Assembly (NCBI GenBank): GCA_023396365.1
Contig: JAEWWL010000041.1
Location: forward strand, 1-6,786
Length of the DNA stretch: 6,786 nucleotides
Source: Methanobacteriota archaeon
GTDB lineage: Archaea > Halobacteriota > Methanomicrobia > Methanomicrobiales > Methanomicrobiaceae
Direction of reading: 5' to 3'
Each line of letters starts with the position of its first letter. The first letter of the stretch is position 1. The position numbers and the translations under genes are program-made. The notes under the pieces were generated by a model. The model was given only the letters and a program-made list of their open reading frames with translations. It had not been told where the DNA came from and did not search any database. Below are positions 1-4,236 of the stretch, piece after piece.

Positions 1-94
1 TCCTCCCATGAACACCATCCTTCTTCACAAGATCAACAAGCCGGAGCTCCTCTAATTTCTTAATATACTCAAAAAAGCAGGCATAACTGATGTT
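1..94 (-). CDS. Partial frame leaving the left edge, winged-helix-like
   Basis: The minus strand reads ISYACFFEYIKKLEELRLVD and on through LVKKDGVHGR to the left edge without a stop. A helix followed by a short turn and a charged wing is the pattern of the second half of a winged helix, as at the C-terminus of many archaeal regulators and Cdc6/Orc1-type ATPases, but too little is visible to name the family. The frame is formally open back to an ATG at 270, yet residues coded above position 95 look non-coding (proline- and threonine-rich, few acidic residues). The gene may therefore be 5'-truncated near 95. Confidence 0.3.
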
Positions 95-99
95 ATGCC
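80..99. repeat. Perfect inverted repeat GGCATAAC/GTTATGCC
   Basis: Eight-base arms at 80-87 and 92-99 around TGAT. It lies where the leftward frame (below 95) and the rightward zinc-knuckle frame meet. It could be an operator, a hairpin at a rearrangement junction, or chance. Confidence 0.6.
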
Positions 100-238
100 G
101 GGCGTTATGTGTGCAGCGGATTTTGAGCGGTTGTCGGTTGAGCTCGGCCGGTGCGGTCTTTGTGATGAGTGGAAGGCTTTGTTTAGGTCTTGTGATCTTA
201 AGCTGGCGATTTGTGATAAGTGTTATGGGAGGCTGTAG
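95..238 (+). CDS. Small zinc-knuckle-like frame, 47 codons, possibly a fragment
   Basis: A plus-strand frame from ATG 95 (or ATG 107) to TAG 236-238. It contains RCGLCDEWKALFRSCDLKLA followed by ICDKCYGRL: two CxxC pairs about 17 residues apart, as in small archaeal zinc-binding proteins. Codon use looks coding-like and the region is richer in G and C than its neighbours. No ribosome-binding site precedes either Met, and the frame is open back to 56 without a better start, so the 5' part may be lost. It converges with the toxin pseudogene, 42 bases apart. The antisense frame across it is poor in Asp, Glu and Gly and looks like a shadow. Confidence 0.4.
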   Translation: MPGVMCAADFERLSVELGRCGLCDEWKALFRSCDLKLAICDKCYGRL

Positions 239-280
239 AGGGAGGGGAATTAGAGGGAAGGGGGATTTCATGAAGGGTTT

Positions 281-609
281 TTAATAATTTTTTACAAGTT
301 TATCCTCTACTTCATTTATCTTTTCAGGCTTTAGTCTGCCCGCTTTGTATAATATAAGTGATTTATCAGCTGTAAATATTCTTTGAGGCCTGATGAAACT
401 TTGTAATCTTCAGACCTCCTGATTCAAAATCGCTGTCTGCAATTTTTACAGAATAACTGTCAGTTCTGTTTTGCTTGTTATCTGGCACAGGATGATGTCT
501 TCTCCTTTTCAAAACTGCAATTAATAGAACAGGTCTTTTCTTTTGCACCGGAGAGGTCTGAAAAAGGGAAGGGGACGACTAAGACGTCACCTTTTACAAA
601 CTCTTCCAT
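281..609 (-). pseudogene. PemK/MazF-family toxin, broken by four frameshifts
   Basis: MazF-type toxins are mRNA-cleaving endoribonucleases. Starting at ATG 609, the frame reads MEEFVKGDVLVVPFPFSDLS and then breaks repeatedly. Family sequence is recovered by removing one A at 544-541, removing one A at 509-506, adding one A at 472-469 and removing one A at 402-400 (plus-strand positions of the minus-strand A runs). The repaired protein has 108 residues, with GAKKRPVLLIAVLKGEDIIL, CQITSKNRTDSYSVKI, ITSFIRPQRIFTADKSLI and LYKAGRLKPEKINEV; the stop is at 283-281. The family's conserved Arg (25, in KRP) and Thr (44, in QITS) are present in the repaired form. Net length (329 bases less two) equals 109 codons, which supports the reconstruction. 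No nonsense changes are needed, so decay is recent. The longest single remaining frame (about 60 codons from GTG 548) lacks the N-terminal strand and should not make an active toxin. Confidence 0.85.
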
Positions 610-836
610 GCCTCATCTTCTTCTTTTAAGTCCCGGTCTTTTTTAAGAGTCTTCTCCGCTGCATATGCACATGAAAGCGCTTCGTTTACAGAACTGATAG
701 GCCTTAATTCAATTCTGTCCTCATAAGAAATTATTGCAACTTTTTCCCCCGGACTAAATCTCTCTCTTAATGATTTTGGAATGACAATCTGACCTTTTTC
801 TGTAATGGTTCCGGTTTTTATTTCTATTAATGGCAT
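594..836 (-). CDS. AbrB/SpoVT-type antitoxin
   Basis: An 80-residue protein with an N-terminal swapped-hairpin AbrB DNA-binding domain: GTITEKGQIVIPKSLRERF (about 9-27) and EKVAIISYEDRIELRPI (31-47) are typical. The charged C-terminal half (KTLKKDRDLKEEDEAWKSL) would wrap the toxin. Such antitoxins neutralise the partner toxin and repress their own operon. The ATG at 836 is chosen because the AbrB domain begins right after it; the in-frame TTG at 887 would add a hydrophobic leader foreign to the family. No Shine-Dalgarno site precedes 836, so a leaderless message is possible. Its last 16 bases overlap the start of the toxin gene, as is usual for such pairs. The frame is intact although the toxin is broken. 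Confidence 0.88.
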   Translation of the reverse strand: MPLIEIKTGTITEKGQIVIPKSLRERFSPGEKVAIISYEDRIELRPISSVNEALSCAYAAEKTLKKDRDLKEEDEAWKSL

Positions 837-936
837 GCTGTATCTTACAAATCTTATTAGTAAGATAAGTAATATGAATGTTTTCAAAGAGGCATGTAAT
901 TGCTATAAAAAACGCCGGGGATTTTAAATTTTATAC

Positions 937-984
937 TTTTGAACTATCCGGAAATTCCGGATAGCTCGTTTTTGAAAATATTCC
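937..984 (+). repeat. Dispersed palindromic repeat, copy 1
   Basis: Partner of the copy at 1158-1207. The inverted repeat is at 944-964, with arms CTATCCGGAA and TTCCGGATAG around one A, followed by CTCG and five T. It lies about 100 bases upstream of the antitoxin start, so an operator role for the toxin-antitoxin operon is one possibility. Confidence 0.9.
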
Positions 985-991
985 GGAAGAC

Positions 992-1020
992 AAAAAAGGT
1001 GCACAGCCTGTGCACTTTTT
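992..1020. terminator. Symmetric terminator-like hairpin
   Basis: A-run (992-997), then GTGCACA and TGTGCAC as a 7-bp stem around GCC (999-1015), then TTTTT. The flanking A and T runs can extend the stem. The structure could work on either strand, but no gene ends next to it, so it may instead be an operator or the end of an unrecognised transcript. Confidence 0.4.
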
Positions 1021-1122
1021 GATACAGATTCAGTGGGGGCAACTGTCAAGTATTTCTTTACAGTTCAAAGTACAGGGAGTCGGGAATTGAATCGCAATTC
1101 AAATATTAGAAAATTCCAGTTA

Positions 1123-1149
1123 TTAGGAAATTCCTAAAAGTTCGTTTTT
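1123..1149 (+). repeat. Diverged third copy of the palindrome
   Basis: TTAGGAA and TTCCTAA around a central A, then TTCGTTTTT starting 11 bases past the centre, the same offset as CTCGTTTTT in the two full copies. The shared core is GGAAATTCC. The outer arms differ from the other copies but do so in a paired manner, which preserves the symmetry. Confidence 0.6.
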
Positions 1150-1157
1150 GGGTTTTT

Positions 1158-1207
1158 TTTTGAACTATCCGGAAATTCCGGATAGCTCGTTTTTTTAAAA
1201 ATATTCC
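1158..1207 (+). repeat. Dispersed palindromic repeat, copy 2
   Basis: The first 37 bases are identical to those starting at 937, and the similarity runs on through an AAAATATTCC end, with a longer T run here. It contains a perfect inverted repeat at 1165-1185: arms CTATCCGGAA and TTCCGGATAG around a single A. CTCG and a T-tract follow on the plus strand. Confidence 0.9.
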
Positions 1208-1487
1208 AGATCTTAATACTCCTAATTATCTTCATAGCTTTGCAAAATCAAAGTTTTGGCTTTTTCCAAGCCCATATCATTTTTTGTGCTGATTTTTTTT
1301 CTTGGTGAATCTGAGGAATGTCGGCGAAATATTGTTAACTCAATCGGTTTTTCTTATCAGAGGTGCGAAATCAGAAATTAAAGAATATATATCTGGATTT
1401 TTTTCCATAATGTTAAATTCTTTTGTTATAAGGGTTGAATGTAAGCACTTTGCAGGCAGGATACAGGAAATAGAGGAATGAAGTCAG

Positions 1488-1525
1488 GTAGTGGTCAAGT
1501 AGTGGTCAAGTAGTGGTCAAGTAGT
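1488..1525 (+). repeat. Tandem array, three 11-base units GTAGTGGTCAA plus a partial
   Basis: Perfect units start at 1488, 1499 and 1510, followed by GTAGT. Read in a shifted register, each unit contains CAAGTA, which also lies in every complete unit of the array at 1555-1598. Between the arrays GAACAA occurs at 1537 and 1548, again 11 bases apart. Confidence 0.9.
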
Positions 1526-1554
1526 TAATAAATTGAGAACAATTTGTGAACAAC

Positions 1555-1598
1555 CATGCAAGTAACATGCAAGTAACATGCAAGTAACATGCAAGCAA
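1555..1598 (+). repeat. Tandem array, four 11-base units CATGCAAGTAA
   Basis: Units start at 1555, 1566, 1577 and 1588. The first three are identical and the fourth has T to C at its ninth base. The 11-base period keeps each unit on nearly the same face of the helix, as in iteron-type protein-binding arrays. It may also be a simple slippage minisatellite. Confidence 0.9.
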
Positions 1599-1660
1599 TG
1601 TTCAAACAGATATATCTAAACCTTACCAAAAGAAGTTAGAAAAAGCCAAATATTAATCTG

Positions 1661-1669
1661 AAAAAAAAA
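1661..1669 (-). terminator. Oligo-T tract after the AlbA_2 gene
   Basis: Nine consecutive T on the minus strand, one base past the TGA at 1671, with a further T-rich stretch about 20 bases on. Oligo-T tracts are the core archaeal termination signal. No strong stem precedes it. Confidence 0.4.
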
Positions 1670-1670
1670 T

Positions 1671-2255
1671 TCACTCATTTTTGTCTTTAATCAGAATATT
1701 CTGACCTTTCTTTGATGTAATATACTTTTGAAGAGGAGATTTTGGTTTTTTGGGATCAACCATAAAAAGAAGTTCTCGTTCTATAAGTGTAGCAATTACA
1801 TTTTTCCTGAAATGATCTCTGTTTTTTAACCTGGTAATTTCAAGAAGTTCTTTTGTTGACCGCGGAATCTCACAGGCTAAAAGCACCTTATATTCGGTCT
1901 CTGTTAATTTATCATCTGAATCTTTGACAAATAATTCCACTTTTTTCTTATCTGAAACTTTTTTAGTCTGATCTCTCTCTTTCTCTTCTCCGACAATTCC
2001 TTTCTTGATTCTCTCATAAATTATTGAATTAATTATACGCGAAGATGGCCAAAATCTGTTGTCATTGCCGGCAACTATCAGATCTTCTTTAACCAGCCTC
2101 TCAGTAATCTCCTGACATTCACGCCATTTCTTTCCTGTTACTGCCCTTACATCAACAGCCGATATACTGCCTCTCTTAACAGCCAGAACAAAAACACGTG
2201 CTTCATCATCTGAAAGGTTAAATCCGGTTTCCTTCTGGAAAGTTTTTATGTCCTC
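1671..2255 (-). pseudogene. C-terminal winged-helix part of the AlbA_2 protein, out of frame
   Basis: A 194-codon continuation of the AlbA_2 gene, in the -1 frame relative to the part before it. It reads EDIKTFQKETGFNLSDDEAR and then a first winged-helix-like unit with ISAVDVRAVTGKKW and ITERLVKEDLIV. A charged linker KKGIVGEEKERDQTKKV follows. A second unit carries LTETEYKVLLACEIPRS, RDHFRKNVIATLIERELL and PKSPLQKYITSK, the ending seen in many AlbA_2 regulators. I see no ATG and no ribosome-binding site at its head; the only plausible internal start is GTG 1940, which would yield just the second module (89 residues). It is therefore most likely made only when the frame is restored. It is labelled pseudogene for want of a better type: the frame has no internal stop and looks well preserved, so the break is recent, regulated or an artefact. 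Confidence 0.75.
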
Positions 2256-3487
2256 AAAAAAAGCTTGTCCTTAAGAAGAACCAGCTCAAAAGCCTTCTTA
2301 TCCTTGTAATTTTTGATAACAGGAGGAACATTTCCAAGCTCGCGCCAGTTATTAAAAATTGACGGCACACCGCTGCCGGCCTGCTCGGACATCCCGATTC
2401 TCCTGAATGCACTTACAATAGATGGATTTCGAACCTCCTTTTCAGTCGTTTCCAAAAGTTCTTTCTCATCGGCATAAGAATCCCCGGGATTCCAGAAAAC
2501 AGTCCTGTCCTTATAAAATTTAATCGAAGCCTTCCTTCCATGATCACCATAATCCTGATGAATCAAAAGATTCATTGCGGCTTCACGAAATGAGATATAA
2601 TCAGCCGGTTCATCATTCCTGCGAAGAGAAATATTATCTACCGAAAACGGCCTGTCAGCCATCCGGTGATATTTCTCAGCCAGAATTATCCATGCCTGAA
2701 TAAGGTTGCTTTCAATTGCAACCCTGTCATGCCATCGGACTTCAGGCGACCAGTCATCAAAATCAAGATCAATTCTCTGATAATCTACAACAATCCGGTT
2801 ATTAAGAATCCGGCGGACATACTTATCCTTGCCAAAAATCAACACACCTGCACGTGTGGGAGCAAGTTTGCCATCCTTTTCTACAAGAAAACCAAATTCA
2901 GAAAGAAAATCCAGATCATTTAAAGTTTCAGATCTGCCGGGATTTTTATAATTGTAGAGATTCCTGTAATACTGAACAGATCCCTCATCATAGAAAATAT
3001 TTGAATCAATATCAAAAACAGGTTCACCATCATATTTAATATCAGAAGAATCACGGACAAACCGTTTAATCTCTTCCTCAGTGCATTTCTGACTGCATCC
3101 GCCACTTCGGATATAACACTCACTCCAGTTCCCGTTTAGAAAAACAGGCTTTTTATTGCGGGGCGATTCCGGAATAAAAAATGCCAGAATATCCTTATCG
3201 TCAAGAGAAAACAGCTCCTCTTCACATGATATTACATGATTGAATTTAGTCTTGGATCTCAGCACACCTAAAAAATCATTCTGAACAGTATCTACATCCA
3301 AAACTCCGATGGGCAAAATACTGCCATCTTCGTCCTTAATCCCAAATATTATCCATCCGCCTTTTGTATTTGCAAAAGCTGAAACTGTTTTATAGGTCTC
3401 GGCCGGCACTCCCCTTTGCCCTTTTTTGAATTCAAGATCATTCCATTCATGCTTGCCAAGCAGTGCAATAATATTATCTCTATCCAT
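2246..3487 (-). CDS. AlbA_2 (Schlafen-like) ATPase-type regulator, in-frame N-terminal part
   Basis: Encodes 413 residues before a stop at 2246. The start at ATG 3487 is chosen because GGAGTGA stands seven bases upstream; the in-frame ATG at 3556 has no such site and lies inside the preceding small gene. The AlbA_2 domain covers about residues 12-125, with LEFKKG (18-23) and AFANTKGGWIIFGI (37-50), the typical signature. The later part resembles the GHKL-like HATPase_c_4 module of this family: EAAMNLLIHQDYGDHG (302-317), NPGD (333-336), EVRNPSI (351-357) and GSG (371-373). Members are annotated as putative transcriptional regulators or RecG-related ATP-binding proteins, and Schlafen-type AlbA_2 domains are linked to nucleic-acid binding and defence. 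The last three residues before the stop (LRT) come from a frame break at the T run 2262-2256. The intact protein would continue through two winged-helix modules to about 605 residues. Whether the 413-residue form is a stable product is unknown. Confidence 0.85.
   Translation of the reverse strand: MDRDNIIALLGKHEWNDLEFKKGQRGVPAETYKTVSAFANTKGGWIIFGIKDEDGSILPIGVLDVDTVQNDFLGVLRSKTKFNHVISCEEELFSLDDKDILAFFIPESPRNKKPVFLNGNWSECYIRSGGCSQKCTEEEIKRFVRDSSDIKYDGEPVFDIDSNIFYDEGSVQYYRNLYNYKNPGRSETLNDLDFLSEFGFLVEKDGKLAPTRAGVLIFGKDKYVRRILNNRIVVDYQRIDLDFDDWSPEVRWHDRVAIESNLIQAWIILAEKYHRMADRPFSVDNISLRRNDEPADYISFREAAMNLLIHQDYGDHGRKASIKFYKDRTVFWNPGDSYADEKELLETTEKEVRNPSIVSAFRRIGMSEQAGSGVPSIFNNWRELGNVPPVIKNYKDKKAFELVLLKDKLFLRT
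2256..2262 (-). other. Seven-T run where the AlbA_2 frame breaks
   Basis: The minus strand reads AAG CTT TTT TTG AGG ACA TAA in the frame of the N-terminal part. With one more T, or with a -1 ribosomal slip, it reads on as ...TTT TTT GAG GAC ATA into a 194-codon open frame that encodes the expected C-terminal domains. The bases T TTT TTG match the X XXY YYZ pattern of -1 slippery sites, and the zero-frame stop comes only two codons later. Sequencing error, recent mutation, phase-variable slippage and programmed frameshifting all fit. I looked for no downstream pseudoknot. Confidence 0.75.
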
Positions 3488-3491
3488 TAAT

Positions 3492-3629
3492 TCACTCCAA
3501 AACAAACCTGACCTTTGACCTGTTCTGCCCCTTGTTTTTATAATCAATATAATCATTAAACACTTTTTTTAATTCGTCCGGAGTTGCATCGCCGCCGTTT
3601 TTCATGTTAGAAATCCTAATATCTCCCAT
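3492..3629 (-). CDS. Small unrecognised protein, 45 residues, in the EVE operon
   Basis: I do not recognise this protein. The frame starts at ATG 3629, five bases after the EVE stop, and ends with TGA at 3494-3492, four bases before the next ATG at 3487. A strong site, GAGGGTGA, stands six bases before the start and overlaps the EVE stop codon. The tail of this gene in turn carries GGAGTGA, the ribosome-binding site of the AlbA_2 gene. This packing is what makes the frame believable. The protein opens MGDIRISNMKNGG, with a second possible start at Met 9, and continues with a likely helix DELKKVFNDYIDYKNKG and a basic end QNRSKVRFVLE. It is slightly basic, with no membrane segment, signal peptide or cysteine. 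It could be a regulator or partner of the flanking proteins, or a leader that couples translation. No function can be assigned. Confidence 0.65.
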   Translation of the reverse strand: MGDIRISNMKNGGDATPDELKKVFNDYIDYKNKGQNRSKVRFVLE

Positions 3630-3634
3630 AAGAT

Positions 3635-4090
3635 TCACCCTCTCGGAGTCTCAGCGGCCTTTATTATATATTCATAATCTCCTTCAGGAATTGTTCTCAT
3701 AGCGGTTCGAAGGTGTCCCGTCCACTGCTTTTTGTTTGTGATGAATTCAAGATTTGAAATTAAAGTCTTAAAATCAAGTTCCTCTTTGAATATTTTGACA
3801 GGCTTTAATTTAATACGATATGGAAAATTCTCTTCGCCGTGCATTGTCGGAGGCTTTTTGAATACTTCGGACTGATCTTCAAAGGGCTTTGATGCTATCT
3901 CAAACGCTGCCGTTATTGCGGATGGAAGAATGGTGTCATCTGCATTTTCCTGGCGGACGAATATGAGAATTTTGTCTTTGGGCTCTGATCTTTCTATGCT
4001 GTTTTTGTTTCGCTTTGGAACGCCCCAGATGTTATTTTTCTTAATTATTTCCCAGTTGTCGCGGTTGGTTGACGCAATCCAGATTGTCAT
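3635..4090 (-). CDS. EVE domain protein (UPF0310 / DUF55 family)
   Basis: A single-domain protein of 151 residues, the usual length for this family. EVE domains have a PUA-like fold and are related to the YTH and ASCH-type readers; they are thought to bind modified bases in nucleic acids and recur in modification-dependent restriction and other defence loci. The visible family pattern includes MTIWIAS at the N-terminus, further Trp residues at 13 and 22 (NIWGVP), PYRIKLKPV near 90, and the C-terminal signature NKKQWTGHLRTAMRTIPEGDY (about 119-139). The Trp residues at 4, 13 and 22 are candidates for an aromatic base-binding cage. It begins 146 bases after hsdR, probably from its own promoter, and its TGA stop lies within the ribosome-binding site of the next small gene, so the two are probably translationally coupled. 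A role beside a type I system is inferred; the ligand cannot be read from sequence. Confidence 0.9.
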   Translation of the reverse strand: MTIWIASTNRDNWEIIKKNNIWGVPKRNKNSIERSEPKDKILIFVRQENADDTILPSAITAAFEIASKPFEDQSEVFKKPPTMHGEENFPYRIKLKPVKIFKEELDFKTLISNLEFITNKKQWTGHLRTAMRTIPEGDYEYIIKAAETPRG

Positions 4091-4115
4091 TTGAAATGAA
4101 ATTGTGGTTAATAGA

Positions 4116-4127
4116 CTATATAATTTA
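4116..4127 (-). promoter_or_regulatory. TATA-like box for the EVE operon
   Basis: The minus strand reads TAAATTATATAG, ending 26 bases before the ATG at 4090. An archaeal TATA box normally sits about 25-30 bases before the transcription start, which would put the start a few bases from the ATG. The absence of any Shine-Dalgarno-like sequence before that ATG (the bases are CATTTCAA) agrees with a leaderless or near-leaderless mRNA. The surrounding DNA is AT-rich, so a chance match is possible. Confidence 0.5.
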
Positions 4128-4205
4128 CATATCTGAGATAGATGATTAAAATCTGCCTTAAAAATTGATTAACCAGATAATTCAAATAACTCTTAATAAA
4201 TTCTT

Positions 4206-4232
4206 AAATTAAAAATAGTTCTAAAAAGAACT
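4206..4232 (-). terminator. Hairpin plus T-tract after hsdR
   Basis: On the minus strand, four bases after the hsdR TAG stop, AGTTCT and AGAACT form a perfect 6-bp stem around a TTTT loop, followed by ATTTTTAATTT. The arms lie at 4232-4227 and 4222-4217. This looks like the end of the hsdR transcript and supports the EVE gene having its own promoter. Archaeal termination relies mainly on the T-tract, so the stem may be incidental. Confidence 0.55.
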
Positions 4233-4236
4233 CAGA

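Larger units (their letters stand above)
837..1670. other. Repeat-rich intergenic region without a confident gene
   Basis: About 830 bases between the AlbA_2 gene and the antitoxin. The DNA is AT-rich with many T runs. It contains two 11-base tandem arrays (1488-1598), three related palindromes (944-964, 1123-1137, 1165-1185), a terminator-like hairpin (992-1020), a small overlapping dyad GAATTG/CAATTC near 1084-1100, and a weak stem CTTTG/CAAAG near 1240. The only sizeable open frame is a doubtful 58-codon GTG frame at 1305-1481 (plus strand) with no ribosome-binding site. The antitoxin promoter should lie in the left part; candidate AT-rich boxes stand near 866-875 and 902-937, none convincing. 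Confidence 0.6.

Noticed and set aside
90..284. Plus-strand 64-codon frame rich in Cys, Arg and Val.
   Set aside because: It is out of frame with the better zinc-knuckle frame over the same bases and reads as its shadow.
837..887. Longer antitoxin start at TTG 887.
   Set aside because: It adds a 17-residue hydrophobic leader before the AbrB domain with no ribosome-binding site; ATG 836 gives the family's normal length.
1305..1481. Plus-strand 58-codon GTG frame in the intergenic region (contains SEIKEYISGFFSIMLNSF).
   Set aside because: No ribosome-binding site or promoter, no recognisable domain, and it ends beside the tandem array. It may be a relic, but I cannot support it as a gene.
1488..1598. 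CRISPR array.
   Set aside because: The units are 11 bases and directly abutting, with no spacers, and no cas gene is visible.
837..1670. Replication origin, suggested by iteron-like arrays, palindromes and AT-rich DNA.
   Set aside because: No initiator gene can be identified; the left-edge fragment is too short to call Cdc6/Orc1, and no known origin-box sequence was recognised.
2666..3123. Several open frames of 60-85 codons overlapping the AlbA_2 gene on both strands.
   Set aside because: They lie inside a strongly conserved coding sequence, lack start signals, and have no recognisable content.
3488..3556. Longer start for the AlbA_2 gene at ATG 3556.
   Set aside because: It would overlap the small 45-codon gene, has no ribosome-binding site, and adds a segment (MIILIIKTRGRTG) foreign to the family. 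ATG 3487 has GGAGTGA at good spacing.
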